Shown here: positions 24,145 to 32,640 of the stretch, piece by piece | Layout: each line of letters begins with the position of its first letter | Position numbering within the stretch: position 1 is the first letter of the stretch | Assembly (NCBI GenBank): GCA_903231505.1 | Contig: CAFBRK010000192.1 | Coordinates: 1 to 48,078, forward strand | DNA length: 48,078 bases | From: Olavius algarvensis associated proteobacterium Delta 3 | GTDB lineage: Bacteria > Desulfobacterota > Desulfobacteria > Desulfobacterales > CAFBRK01 | Direction of reading: 5' to 3' | Program-made: the position numbers and the translations under genes | Notes under the pieces: model-generated | Database searches by the model: none | What the model saw: only the letters and a program-made list of their open reading frames with translations | What the model was told of the DNA's origin: nothing

Positions 24145-24639
24145 TCAGGCATCGTCGGGCAATCGAATCACCATCACCGGAGTGCGGCTCATTCGAACTA
24201 CGCGCCGGGCCGTACTGCCAACCATTGCCTGGGCAAGGACACCCTGGCCGTGGGTACCCATAACGGCCAGGTCGTAATTCCCGGTGTCGGCTTCGTCGAG
24301 AATTTCTACGGCCGGATCGCCCTGTTTGACCAGCACCCCTTTAACGATAAAGGGGCAGGAGACCAGTTCTTTCTTCATATCGTCGCAGAATGTCTCCAAC
24401 CGCGCCTTGACGGTGTCCAGAACATCCTGCTCATTTCGGCTCTGGAGGTCCCGCCAGCGTTCCTCACCCAGCAGGGATTCCAGCCGAATCGCGGCGCTGC
24501 GGGAGGGCTCTTCAAGCACATGGAGAATGGTAATCCGGGCGCCAACGGAATTGGCCAGGCTGGCCGCATAACCGAACGCAAAACGGGCATTTTTCGACAG
24601 GTCGGTCGCGTACAGGATTTCTTTTATTTGAGGAATCAT
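24145..24639 (-). CDS. Universal stress protein (UspA family)
   Basis: A 164-residue single-domain Usp. It begins with the family strand IKEILYATDLSKNARFAFGYA and has the ATP-binding signature GTHGQGVLAQAMVGSTARRVV (G-2x-G-9x-GS/T) near the C-terminus, so it probably binds ATP. A GGGGAGG site lies upstream. It begins 24 bases after the lutC stop, on the same strand, so it appears to be the last gene of the lactate-utilisation operon. Usp proteins in anaerobes are often tied to carbon or redox stress; the specific role is unknown. Confidence 0.88.
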   Translation of the reverse strand: MIPQIKEILYATDLSKNARFAFGYAASLANSVGARITILHVLEEPSRSAAIRLESLLGEERWRDLQSRNEQDVLDTVKARLETFCDDMKKELVSCPFIVKGVLVKQGDPAVEILDEADTGNYDLAVMGTHGQGVLAQAMVGSTARRVVRMSRTPVMVIRLPDDA

Positions 24640-24663
24640 TGTAGTGCCTCCCCTTCAGAGATC

Positions 24664-25323
24664 TTACTTGAGGATAAAAACGACAAGTTCCTTGGGGCCG
24701 TGCACCCCAAACACCAGCGTAAACTCGATATCGGCGGTTTTGGATGGGCCGGAGATGAGCAGGGCGTTGGTGGGCATGCCTCCGGCCCAGTTCTGCACCG
24801 AGATCATTTCAGCCAGCGAACTGGTTATGGTGTCGGCATGCAACACCGCCACATGGACCGGCGGCACCAGGGACAGGAGCCGGGGTTCCTCTTCCGTGGG
24901 CCAGAGCACTATCGCCCCGACATCGGCAATGCCGCCCTGGGTGGAGGTGATCCCCGCATCGATCTGGAAGAGCTTATCCTTGAACGACTCCACGGGTTCG
25001 GTATACGCCACCAGCGCCGGCAGACCATCGGTGTCCGATTCCCACGCCGTTTCGATCGCCGACCCGATGGGAGAGGCCGGCCCGTACAGAAGCTGTTCCC
25101 ATCCCCTCTCGCGGGCCAGTTCTTTGAGTTTGTCGACCCAGCCGGCGGTCTCCACCACGTGCACCTCGGTTTTCATCGCCCCCATCAGGGTTGCCAGCTG
25201 GGTGATTTTTTCCTGTGGATCGAAGGCGCTGTCCGGCGGAATCGCTGCTTCGGGCACCACGGTGTGCTCGGTTCCGGAGGTGTGCAGCCTGGCCATTATC
25301 CGGTCACGGTCTGGACTAGTCAT
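24664..25323 (-). CDS. lutC: LutC-like LUD-domain protein
   Basis: Third subunit of the LutABC L-lactate dehydrogenase complex (lactate to pyruvate on iron-sulfur proteins). 219 residues, with the LUD domain: DAGITSTQGGIADVGAIVLW, then RLLSLVPPVHVAVLHADTI, and the ending SKTADIEFTLVFGVHGPKEL. No cluster cysteines, as expected for LutC. The ATG at 25323 has GGGAGG five bases upstream and overlaps the last codons of lutB by eight bases; an in-frame extension to 25347 is unlikely for that reason. Co-transcribed with lutA and lutB upstream and the usp gene downstream. Confidence 0.88.
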   Translation of the reverse strand: MTSPDRDRIMARLHTSGTEHTVVPEAAIPPDSAFDPQEKITQLATLMGAMKTEVHVVETAGWVDKLKELARERGWEQLLYGPASPIGSAIETAWESDTDGLPALVAYTEPVESFKDKLFQIDAGITSTQGGIADVGAIVLWPTEEEPRLLSLVPPVHVAVLHADTITSSLAEMISVQNWAGGMPTNALLISGPSKTADIEFTLVFGVHGPKELVVFILK

Positions 25324-26746
25324 CGCGGCCTCCCTTTTCCAGCTCATGGTCGTGGAGACTTTTTCCGGCGAACTTCGGCGCCGATCGCGCGCGGGTCCAC
25401 TGTTTTAACGGCCCGACCTTCGGCAGGCGCTTTCCCATGGCACCGGCCATCTTCGTGCTGAGCCGGTTTAGCGCCGGATGCACGTTGACCAGTTCCCACC
25501 CTTTCCAGACGAGTGTCTCCGTCAGATTCTTTTTGTATCCGTGGCCCGAAACAGTGCCGTCACCTTTCGCGTCATAGCTTTCACTGCGGAGCCGCCGGAT
25601 CAGGGCCGGAATGGGAATCTTGACCGGGCAGACATCTCCGCATGCGCCGCACAGGCTCGAGGCCGTGGCCAACACACCGGCCTGCTCGAGGCCCTCCATC
25701 TGGGGTGTGAGGATCTTGCCGATGGGGCCCGGATAAACATGACCATAGGCATGCCCTCCGATCCGAACATAAACGGGGCAGTGGTTCAGGCAGGTACCGC
25801 AACGGATGCACAGCAGGGTCTCACGAAATTCCGGATCTGCGAGCATGCGGGATCGGCCGTTGTCCAGGATCACCAGGTGCACCTCTTTGGGGCCGTCCTT
25901 TTCCCCTTCCTTCCGCGGTGAGGTGATCATATTGACATAGGTGGTGATGATCTGACCGGTGGCCGATCCGGTGAGCAGCCGGAGCAGGGGCGGTACGTCG
26001 GACAGTTTCTCAAGGACTTTTTCAAGTCCCATGACGGCGATGTGCACATCCGGAACCGTTGTGCTCATGCGGCCGTTCCCTTCATTTTCAACGAGCAATA
26101 GCGTCCCGGTCTCGGCAATGGCAAAGTTCACACCGCTCAGGCCGACCTTTACCCTGGCAAATAGTTTTCGCATGGCCTGCCGGGCGATTCTTGTCAGTTC
26201 CTCGACATCTTCAGTGTACGGGGTGTCCGGAAGTTTATCGTGGAAAATTTCAGCCACTTCATCCTTATTCTTGTGGATGGCCGGTACAATGATATGGGAG
26301 GGGGTTTCCCCGTTGAGCTGGATGATAAACTCGCCGAGATCACTCTCAAGGGCCTCTATACCATGGTCTTTTAAAAACCGGTTCAGATGCATTTCCTCGG
26401 ACACCATCGACTTTCCCTTGACCAGTTCCGTGGCGTCGTTGGCCCGCATGATCTCCAAAACGATCCGGTTAGCCGCGGCGGTGTCTTCGGCCCAGTGCAC
26501 CTGGATGCCGTTCTGCCGGCATTTGGCTTCAAGCTGTTCCAGAAGCTGTGGCAGTTTGCTCAGGGCGCGGCGCTTGATGGCATTGCCGGCCGCACGAAGC
26601 TGTTCAAGCGCTTCCGGATCCGTGAAAACGGCCCTGCGCTTCTCAACGAGGATGTCCATTGCATTGCGAAGATTCTTCTTCAGCTGTTGGTCAGCCAGAG
26701 CCGCATCGATATTTCGTTCAAAATCAAAGCTGTTTCCTGTTCCCAT
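25316..26746 (-). CDS. lutB: LutB-like iron-sulfur LUD protein
   Basis: Central electron-carrying subunit of lactate oxidation, 476 residues. The N-terminal LUD domain (about 70-290) holds FAIAETGTLLLVENEGNGRM; two ferredoxin-type [4Fe-4S] motifs follow, CIRCGTCLNHC (about 313-323) and CGACGDVC (about 366-373), then a basic C-terminal tail. The ATG at 26746 is preceded by GGGAGAG and begins MGTGNSFDFERNI; a longer frame to 26815 would overlap lutA more. The start overlaps the end of lutA by 23 bases and the end overlaps lutC by eight, a tight coupled operon. Electrons likely pass to a membrane quinone or another Fe-S carrier encoded elsewhere. Confidence 0.9.
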   Translation of the reverse strand: MGTGNSFDFERNIDAALADQQLKKNLRNAMDILVEKRRAVFTDPEALEQLRAAGNAIKRRALSKLPQLLEQLEAKCRQNGIQVHWAEDTAAANRIVLEIMRANDATELVKGKSMVSEEMHLNRFLKDHGIEALESDLGEFIIQLNGETPSHIIVPAIHKNKDEVAEIFHDKLPDTPYTEDVEELTRIARQAMRKLFARVKVGLSGVNFAIAETGTLLLVENEGNGRMSTTVPDVHIAVMGLEKVLEKLSDVPPLLRLLTGSATGQIITTYVNMITSPRKEGEKDGPKEVHLVILDNGRSRMLADPEFRETLLCIRCGTCLNHCPVYVRIGGHAYGHVYPGPIGKILTPQMEGLEQAGVLATASSLCGACGDVCPVKIPIPALIRRLRSESYDAKGDGTVSGHGYKKNLTETLVWKGWELVNVHPALNRLSTKMAGAMGKRLPKVGPLKQWTRARSAPKFAGKSLHDHELEKGGRDD

Positions 26747-27488
26747 TGGTTCTCTCCCAGAGAAATTCGGCGAGATGCTTCCCTTCCACAGGGACGCGGT
26801 GATATTCCAGTGCACCGGTGATGTTCATGAGACAACCGCAGTCTCCGGAAAGAACCGTTGCCGCACCGGTGCGTGCGATGTCGTCGATTTTGTCCTTGAC
26901 CATGGCCGTGGATATGGCGGGCTGTTTGACCGAAAAGGTACCGCCAAACCCGCAACACTCTTCCTCCCGCTCAAGTTCCACCAGGTTTACATGTTCGAGC
27001 TGGCGGATCAGGGATTTGGATTCTTCGATCACCCCCATCTCCCGGAGGGCATGGCAGGAGGTATGCCAGGTCACCGTTTCGGGAGGGCCGACATCGTCGA
27101 GCCGAACATCGAGGACCCGCACCAGAAACTCTGAAAGCTCGAATACCCGGTCGGCAAACTGCCGGGCTTTCGGGTACTCGGCCGTATCGGCAAACATCTC
27201 CGGATAATGGTGCTTCATCATTCCGGCACAGGAACCGGACGGCACCACGATAGGCAGCGGCCCGGGAAAGACCTCGATCTGTTTTCGGGCCACCGCCCTT
27301 GCCTCTTTTATAAATCCCGAGTTGAAGGCGGGCTGGCCGCAGCAGGATTGTGCCTGGGGAAACAGAACCGTCAGCCCTTCCCGTTCGAGCAGACGGTGGG
27401 CGGCGATTCCGGCGCGGGGGAACGCCATATCCACAAGACAGGTGCCAAACATGTACACGGTAGTCGGTTTTTCAGGGATCCTCGCCAT
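26724..27488 (-). CDS. lutA: LutA-like CCG-domain Fe-S oxidoreductase subunit
   Basis: A 254-residue protein with two cysteine-rich CCG domains of the HdrB/GlpC/LutA type: QSCCGQPAFNSGF and SGSCAGMMKHHYP in the first, then WHTSCHALREMGV and EECCGFGGTFSVKQP in the second. Such domains bind noncubane [4Fe-4S] clusters and form the catalytic site in related enzymes. It starts MARIPEKPTTVYMFGTCLVD at an ATG preceded by AGAGGAA. First gene of the lutABC-usp operon. The divergent GntR regulator and an LldR-type operator lie in the spacer upstream. Confidence 0.9.
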   Translation of the reverse strand: MARIPEKPTTVYMFGTCLVDMAFPRAGIAAHRLLEREGLTVLFPQAQSCCGQPAFNSGFIKEARAVARKQIEVFPGPLPIVVPSGSCAGMMKHHYPEMFADTAEYPKARQFADRVFELSEFLVRVLDVRLDDVGPPETVTWHTSCHALREMGVIEESKSLIRQLEHVNLVELEREEECCGFGGTFSVKQPAISTAMVKDKIDDIARTGAATVLSGDCGCLMNITGALEYHRVPVEGKHLAEFLWERTNGNRKQL

Positions 27489-27634
27489 GTTTCCTCTTCC
27501 ACGTTAAAATTGACATTAGGTAAAACGGTTCAGAAACGGAATGAATGGCCACCGGTACGAATACGACGGTGGCTCCCTAAGGGTTATTTACCGGTATACG
27601 TCTTCCCATGCAAGGGGGGAAATCCTCACACCGA

Positions 27635-27657
27635 ATAAAATCGTGCCACGATTTTAT
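27635..27657. repeat. 23-bp hairpin, copy 1 (TAAAATCG/CGATTTTA)
   Basis: ATAAAATCGTG-C-CACGATTTTAT is perfectly symmetric with 11-base arms. Two sisters of the same length and core are at 35369-35391 and 37399-37421. It lies in the lutA-gntR spacer. Confidence 0.65.
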
Positions 27658-27956
27658 GAAACACGACCATGTCGCTCAAAGGCCGAGGTGTTTAGCCGCC
27701 GTTATTGTGGCGGAATAGAATCTCGCAGTGAAAACATCCGGCCCCCGGACCTTTCCCGACCTATCGGAACGTATTTGGAACAACGACGATAGAGAGTGGC
27801 AGAAAGGTATTGGTAGTACCTTTGTTACGATATCCCTTTCCCGGTGTCAAGGCTTACCCATAATGGGCTTGAAAACAAACCAACCATCTGATAACATAGT
27901 AGAATTAAAAATCAAAGGTATTGAAATAGTTGTATTTTCAAATGGCATGGACACCC

Positions 27957-27973
27957 AATTGGTCCTATCAATT
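27957..27973. promoter_or_regulatory. LldR/PdhR-type GntR operator
   Basis: AATTGGTCCTATCAATT. From established knowledge, E. coli LldR binds AATTGGCCCTACCAATT and PdhR binds AATTGGTNNNACCAATT. This site differs from the first at two bases and from the second at one. It lies 128 bases upstream of the FadR/LldR-type gene and in the lutA spacer, so it is a strong candidate for lactate-dependent control of lutABC and of the regulator itself. Confidence 0.65.
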
Positions 27974-28100
27974 TGTGAGTAAAAACCTGTCCCGAACCGC
28001 ATAATGGAATACGGAACGAAGTTAAAAGAATACCTTTAACCGCCTAAACAGGCCCGCGGGCAAACCGGAACACGGGCAAACGGATCTACGGGACCCAGCC

Positions 28101-28817
28101 ATGAAAACACCACTAAAACCCGTCAAACCGAGACGCATCTCCGACCAGGTGTTCGACCAGCTCAAAGAGCTCATCGTTCGGGGTCAGCTCAAGCCCGGGG
28201 AACAGCTCATGCCCGAACGGGAATTGGCCGAAACATTGGGCGTAAGCCGGACCACGGTTCGCGATGCCATCAGCAAGCTGGTGGTGATGCGGTATCTGGA
28301 GCATCGCCAGGGTCAGGGGACCTTTGTGCGAAAGCCGACCCTCACCAACGGTAATTTGCTGGCTGAGGCCATGCGCTTCGAGGATGCCACGCTCAAGGAT
28401 CTGCTGGAATTCCGGAAGGGGCTCGAGTGCAATGCTGCCGCTGTGGCGGCACACCGGGCAATGGACGACGACATCGACATGCTTCGGAAAACGATACAGG
28501 ATATGGAACGAGCGTATGAAAACGGGGATCTTGGTACGGAAGCCGATGTGTCCTTCCATATGGCCATCTCGTTTGCCTCCCGAAACCCCGTGCAGATTCA
28601 CGTGATGAAACACTTCTATGATTACCTTTTTTATAGCATCCGCGCCAATCTAACCGAGCTTTACAAAGATCAAGGCCAGTTCGACAGGCTCCTCACACAG
28701 CACAGGGACGTGTTCAACGCCATCCGGGCCCACGACCCGGATGAAGCCCACCGGGCCATGGATCGCCACATACAGTCTGTGATCGATTTTCTTCTCGATC
28801 ACGACGTCAACATCTAA
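28101..28817 (+). CDS. GntR-family regulator with FCD domain (LldR/PdhR-like)
   Basis: A 238-residue repressor. The N-terminal winged helix-turn-helix is clear: SDQVFDQLKELIVRGQLKPG, then ELAETLGVSRTTVRDAISKL and the wing YLEHRQGQGTFVRKP (about residues 12-78). The C-terminal FCD domain (about 95-230) has the metal/ligand histidine pattern EADVSFHMAI, HRDVFNAI and HRAMDRHI, typical of regulators that sense carboxylic acids. It is divergent from lutABC, the usual arrangement for a lactate-responsive repressor. The ribosome site is poor, so the exact start is slightly uncertain, although ATG-Lys-Thr fits the family length. Confidence 0.88.
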   Translation: MKTPLKPVKPRRISDQVFDQLKELIVRGQLKPGEQLMPERELAETLGVSRTTVRDAISKLVVMRYLEHRQGQGTFVRKPTLTNGNLLAEAMRFEDATLKDLLEFRKGLECNAAAVAAHRAMDDDIDMLRKTIQDMERAYENGDLGTEADVSFHMAISFASRNPVQIHVMKHFYDYLFYSIRANLTELYKDQGQFDRLLTQHRDVFNAIRAHDPDEAHRAMDRHIQSVIDFLLDHDVNI

Positions 28818-28877
28818 GGCCGGGCAACATCCCTTTCGTTGTTCACCCAACCGCTGCACCCTATCGTTTCAGCCGGT

Positions 28878-28966
28878 TTATAGCGATTTTCAGAATTACG
28901 TTCCGAAACCTGACTCAAGGTCCAGGGTCTGGATCCTACATTCAATTGGAACATATTTATGGCAAT
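28878..28966 (-). repeat. Dispersed repeat, copy B (reverse orientation)
   Basis: Read on the minus strand it begins ATTGCCATAAATATGTTCCA and ends CGTAATTCTGAAAATCGCTA-TAA, matching copy A (19951-20033) at both ends with a longer, diverged centre. Confidence 0.65.
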
Positions 28967-29024
28967 GGCTATATCTGCTCGCGTCGAGTCCGGGGATCGT
29001 TGGTCCTTCCCCGTTGACATGCCG

Positions 29025-29056
29025 ACACAATTGTTGGCGCTCGCCAACAATTGTGT
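29025..29056. repeat. Perfect 32-bp palindrome (15-bp arms)
   Basis: ACACAATTGTTGGCG, two central bases CT, then the exact reverse complement CGCCAACAATTGTGT. It is very stable as a hairpin but not followed by a T-run. It lies between the GntR gene and the first PilZ gene, downstream of repeat copy B. It may stop transcription, protect mRNA, or be a protein-binding site. Confidence 0.65.
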
Positions 29057-29314
29057 TTGTCGAAGTTCAAACGGCCCTCTACAACAAGATAATTTCATAT
29101 ATTTTTACAACGATTTTAGATATTTAAAAAAATTATGGGGTCCTTAATTTGATGGGCACAAAAATTGCAAACGGTAGTATTACAACGAGGATTGAAGTGT
29201 GGGATGAGTCACAAAACGTGTCAAACGGCTACCATGGGACGCGATATCCGGAATCGGTTTACAAACCATATCCGGAGACACACGGAACCTGGTGCGGAAA
29301 GGGGGCAGCGCGAG

Positions 29315-29581
29315 ATGGACAGAAGACAACACCCCCGGTTCGCCTGTTTCGAAGAGGTGAACTTCGTCGTCCATGATGTGACCCATAGCGGTATCATGCT
29401 GAACTTCAGCAAGGGAGGCTTTTTTATCATGACCTCTCTGTCCCCGTCGCTCGATCCGGGTCAATCCATCGGCCTGAATTACTATTCCCGGACATCCCAG
29501 AGCAGGATCCATCTCGATTGCACGATTATTCGAAAGGAAACAACCGGCATCGGCGTGATGATCCAGCCGGATCTGAACTAA
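29315..29581 (+). CDS. PilZ-like domain protein 1
   Basis: An 88-residue protein that is nearly all one PilZ-like domain: RRQHPR near the N-terminus gives the RxxxR c-di-GMP motif, and NFSKGGFFIM gives the [D/N]xSxxG motif, followed by beta strands (GQSIGLNYYS, then RIHLDCTIIRKETTGIGVMI). It could bind cyclic di-GMP and change the behaviour of a partner. The ATG at 29315 begins the domain and has a GGGGG-type site upstream; the longer frame from 29165 would add a non-conserved basic stretch. A paralogue follows 52 bases downstream. Confidence 0.75.
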   Translation: MDRRQHPRFACFEEVNFVVHDVTHSGIMLNFSKGGFFIMTSLSPSLDPGQSIGLNYYSRTSQSRIHLDCTIIRKETTGIGVMIQPDLN

Positions 29582-29633
29582 AGAAGTCGTATAATCCGTC
29601 TCCAATACTTCAACCGTAATAGGACGCTCAGCT

Positions 29634-29933
29634 ATGGAAACTCACAACGAATATGCGAATGCCATGGAAAAGCGGTCGAATCACCGGGTGATATGCTCTG
29701 AGGATGTCACTTTCGAATTCGATGAGGAAACCTGCAAAGGGATTATGCAGAATATGAGTGAAGGCGGGTTTTATATCATCACCGACGTACGGCCCGAAAA
29801 AGGGTCGGCCATCGTGCTAAACTACTACTCCATGTTCTGCAAGTCGAACATCACGTTCCACGGCGTCGTCACGCGGTCAGATGAGCTGGGCATCGGCATA
29901 AAACTTCGACTGGATGCCACCGAGATCGGATAG
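29634..29933 (+). CDS. PilZ-like domain protein 2
   Basis: A 99-residue paralogue of the preceding gene. It keeps the same order: KRSNHR (RxxxR), NMSEGGFYII (NxSxxG), GSAIVLNYYS, then ITFHGVVTRSDELGIGIKL. The two proteins share the unusual LNYYS and SxGGF signatures, so they are a tandem duplication. The effector partner is unknown; no flagellar, pilus or diguanylate cyclase gene is nearby. The ATG at 29634 gives ten residues before the domain; a second ATG (codon 11) is possible. A strong terminator follows at 30001. Confidence 0.75.
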   Translation: METHNEYANAMEKRSNHRVICSEDVTFEFDEETCKGIMQNMSEGGFYIITDVRPEKGSAIVLNYYSMFCKSNITFHGVVTRSDELGIGIKLRLDATEIG

Positions 29934-30000
29934 ATCACCCACCTGTATCGCCACCTCGCAAAGATAGATTCACATCGTCTCGCGCTTTCAGAATTCAATG

Positions 30001-30033
30001 ACGGGTTGGCCGCACGGCCAACCCGTTTCGTGT
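30001..30033 (+). terminator. Hairpin terminator after the PilZ genes
   Basis: ACGGGTTGGCCG (30001-30012), CA, then CGGCCAACCCGT (30015-30026) form a perfect 12-bp stem followed by TTCGTGT. It lies between the plus-strand PilZ genes and the convergent fumarase gene, where a factor-independent or bidirectional stop is expected. Confidence 0.7.
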
Positions 30034-30111
30034 ATCGGAATCCGCCCATCGGTGTGGCTGTAATGGACCGGATCGACATGCCGCGTGGATCGGCGACGGA
30101 TCACCCGGCGG

Positions 30112-31719
30112 TTAGAGCAGTCCTTCGAAAAAATCATTCCCCTTGTCATCGATCAGGATAAACGCCGGAAAATCCTTTACCGTAATCTTGAATATGGCCT
30201 CCATTCCCAGCTCCTCATATTCGAGAACCTCCATGGCCGTTATGCATTCCTTTCCCAGACGGGCAGCGGGTCCGCCGATGGAGCCAAGATAGAATCCGCC
30301 GTATGTTTGACACGCATCGCGAACGATCGTAGAGCGGTTTCCCTTTGCCAGCATGATCATCGATCCGCCATGCTTCTGGAAAATCGGGACATAGGGGTCC
30401 ATCCGGGCCGCTGTGGTGGGGCCAAAGGATCCCGAGGCATACCCTTCCGGGGTTTTCGCCGGACCCGCGTAGTAAACAATATGGTCTTTGAAATACTGTG
30501 GCAGATCGCCGTCTTTCTCAAGCCGATCGTTCAGTTTGGCGTGGGCGATGTCGCGACCGACGACAATGGACCCGGTCAGCAGCAGGGGCGTGGCCACCGG
30601 ATACCGTGTCAATATTTCCCGGATCCTGTCCATGGGCTGGTTGAGATCGATGCGCACGGCCTCTCCCCCACCGGCCGTTATATCCGGAAGGTATTTGGCC
30701 GGATCGGTTTCCAGCGCTTCCAGGAAAATACCGTCTCGGGTGATCTTGGCTTTGATGTTTCGATCGGCACTGCAGCTCACCCCGATGCCGATGGGACAGG
30801 ATGCGCCGTGCCGGGGCATACGGATCACCCGCACATCGTGACAAAAGTACTTCCCGCCGAATTGAGCCCCGATACCTAGATCCCGGGACATCTCCAGCAC
30901 CTGTGCTTCAAACTCCAGGTCACGAAACGCATGACCGGAGTCACTGCCGCTGGTGACCAGCCCGTCCAGATAGCCGGCGGATGCCAGCTTGACGGTCTTC
31001 AACGTCAACTCCGCCGAGGTGCCCCCGATCACAAACGCCAGGTGATAAGGGGGACAGGCGGCGGTTCCAAGGCTCTTCATTTTCTCCTTCATAAACCCGA
31101 GCAGCTTCTCCGGCGTCAGCACCGCCTTGGTTTCCTGGAACAGGTAAGTCTTGTTCGCAGAGCCGCCGCCTTTGGCCATAAACAGAAATTTGTAGGCCTC
31201 TCCGTCGACGGCATAGAGCTCCACCTGGGCCGGCAGGTTGCACCGGGTGTTGGTCTCTTCGTACATGGAAAGGGGCGCATTCTGGGAATACCGTAAATTG
31301 TTTTCGGTGTACGCGTTATACACACCTTTTGACAGGGCCGCCTCATCACCGCCGCCGGTCCAGACCTGCTCACCTTTTTTCCCGAGGATGATGGCCGTAC
31401 CGGTATCCTGACACATCGGGAAAACCATATCCGAAGCGATCACGGCGTTCTTCAGCATTTCGAGGGCCACAAAGCGATCATTCTGGGAAGCCTCCGGATC
31501 GTCGAGGATCCGCGCCAGGGATTTCAAGTGGGACGGCCGGTAAAGGTGGGACACATCGATAAAGGCGGCCCCGGAAAGCGTGGTCAGCCCCTCCGGCGCA
31601 ATTTTGAGGACCGGCCTGCCATCCACTTCCACCATGGAGACATAATCCGTCGTCAACCGTCGATAGGGGGTGGTGTCCTCTCCCATGGGAAACATTTCCT
31701 GATACACAAAGTTTTCCAT
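30112..31719 (-). CDS. Class I (Fe-S) fumarate hydratase, single-subunit form
   Basis: Interconverts fumarate and malate using an oxygen-sensitive [4Fe-4S] cluster. 535 residues, with the alpha-domain (about 1-330) and beta-domain (about 340-535) fused, as in FumA/FumB. Three conserved cysteine sites for the cluster are visible: [21 protein letters not shown] and [11 protein letters not shown]. The C-terminal part [15 protein letters not shown] through [20 protein letters not shown] carries the fumarase signature. The ATG at 31719 has AAGGAG six bases upstream and is preferred over the ATG at 31737. A sigma-70 promoter lies at 31856-31884. Confidence 0.92.
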   Translation of the reverse strand: MENFVYQEMFPMGEDTTPYRRLTTDYVSMVEVDGRPVLKIAPEGLTTLSGAAFIDVSHLYRPSHLKSLARILDDPEASQNDRFVALEMLKNAVIASDMVFPMCQDTGTAIILGKKGEQVWTGGGDEAALSKGVYNAYTENNLRYSQNAPLSMYEETNTRCNLPAQVELYAVDGEAYKFLFMAKGGGSANKTYLFQETKAVLTPEKLLGFMKEKMKSLGTAACPPYHLAFVIGGTSAELTLKTVKLASAGYLDGLVTSGSDSGHAFRDLEFEAQVLEMSRDLGIGAQFGGKYFCHDVRVIRMPRHGASCPIGIGVSCSADRNIKAKITRDGIFLEALETDPAKYLPDITAGGGEAVRIDLNQPMDRIREILTRYPVATPLLLTGSIVVGRDIAHAKLNDRLEKDGDLPQYFKDHIVYYAGPAKTPEGYASGSFGPTTAARMDPYVPIFQKHGGSMIMLAKGNRSTIVRDACQTYGGFYLGSIGGPAARLGKECITAMEVLEYEELGMEAIFKITVKDFPAFILIDDKGNDFFEGLL

Positions 31720-31855
31720 AACAGGCTCCTTATTCATATCTCAAAGGATCTCATCGGCTTAACCTGGCACGTCTACCTGCGTGCCCCGAAAGGGTGATGA
31801 ACATATCGTGCCACAAGTTCCGAAGCCATTCGCACACGGGATGAGTGAAATGTTG

Positions 31856-31884
31856 ACAATAGAAAGCCCCCATTGCCCTGTCAA
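31856..31884 (-). promoter_or_regulatory. Sigma-70 promoter for the fumarase gene
   Basis: On the minus strand, TTGACA (31884-31879) and TATTGT (31861-31856) are separated by 17 bases. The start would be near 31849, giving a 5' leader of about 130 bases before the ATG at 31719. It points away from the divergent aldolase gene. Confidence 0.6.
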
Positions 31885-31959
31885 GAATATTCGCCGGTTG
31901 CGGTTTTCCCCTTCGTATGATATCGTAATAACCTGAAATTCCAATAAATTGGGGCCTCC

Positions 31960-32619
31960 ATGACCCTCCACCGGAGAAAAGAATCGATCGTCGAATACGG
32001 TCGGCAACTCATCGCATCGGGCCTGACGACGGGAACCGGCGGAAACCTGAGCATTCTGGATCCGGATCAAGCCAGAATTCTGATCACGCCGTCAGGAGTG
32101 GCCTATGATGCCATGAGTCCGGCGGATGTTGTGGTGATGGATATGGACGGCGGGATTATCGAAGGTCGCCGGAAACCATCCAGTGAGTGGAACTTTCATG
32201 TGGCTCTGTATCGGAAGCGACCGGACATACACGCAGTGGTTCACACCCACTCGGTTTACGCAACCACCCTGGCATGCCTGCACTGGGAAATTCCGGCAGT
32301 CCATTATCTGGTCGGCTTTGCCGGCCGGAAAGTTCCGTTGGCACCCTACGCCACGTACGGGACAGAGGAACTCGCCCGCAATGTCGCCGAAAGCATCGGT
32401 CCGGCAAACGCGGTGCTTCTGGCCAATCACGGTCTGGTTGCCGTCGGCCCCGACCTGCCCCGGGCGTTCAACACGGCCGAGGAAATCGAGTTTGTCGCCC
32501 GATTGTACTACCTGGCCCGGGCAGCAGGTGAACCCCAACTCCTGTCTGACGATGAAATGGACAGGGTGATCGAGAAGTTTAAAAACTATGGACCCAATAC
32601 CGGCACTCTGGATGATTGA
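31960..32619 (+). CDS. Class II aldolase (fuculose-phosphate aldolase family)
   Basis: Zn-dependent aldolase/adducin-family protein, 219 residues. The three metal histidines are at His95 and His97 (VVHTHSVYA) and His157 (ANHGLVAVG), and the catalytic Glu76 is in SSEWNFH. These match FucA (H92, H94, H155, E73) at nearly equal spacing. GTGGNLSI near residue 26 is the phosphate-binding loop. It would cleave a sugar 1-phosphate such as fuculose-1-phosphate, or a related donor including the 5-deoxyribose/methylthio salvage type; sequence alone does not decide. Divergent from fumarase. The ribosome site is weak (GGGGCC). Confidence 0.85.
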   Translation: MTLHRRKESIVEYGRQLIASGLTTGTGGNLSILDPDQARILITPSGVAYDAMSPADVVVMDMDGGIIEGRRKPSSEWNFHVALYRKRPDIHAVVHTHSVYATTLACLHWEIPAVHYLVGFAGRKVPLAPYATYGTEELARNVAESIGPANAVLLANHGLVAVGPDLPRAFNTAEEIEFVARLYYLARAAGEPQLLSDDEMDRVIEKFKNYGPNTGTLDD

Positions 32620-32640
32620 TGAGCTGAAAGTTTAAAACTG

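Larger units (their letters stand above)
27489..28100. other. Divergent lut/gntR regulatory spacer
   Basis: About 610 bases between lutA and the GntR gene. It holds a 23-bp hairpin at 27635-27657, an inverted repeat AAAGGTA-N7-TACCTTT at 27803-27823, the LldR-like operator at 27957-27973, and CGGGCAAAC repeats at 28050-28085. A 39-codon frame (27862-27981) overlaps the operator and is probably not a gene. Confidence 0.5.

Noticed and set aside
24136..25461. A 441-codon plus-strand frame across usp and lutC
   Set aside because: It is antisense to two well-supported genes with motifs and ribosome sites; the composition is shadow-like.
27862..27981. 39-codon gene in the lut/gntR spacer
   Set aside because: No ribosome site or family, and it runs across the LldR-like operator; more likely regulatory DNA.
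31853..31881. Plus-strand promoter using TTGACA at 31853
   Set aside because: No -10 box at 16-19 bases. The same stretch read on the minus strand gives a much better promoter for fumarase.
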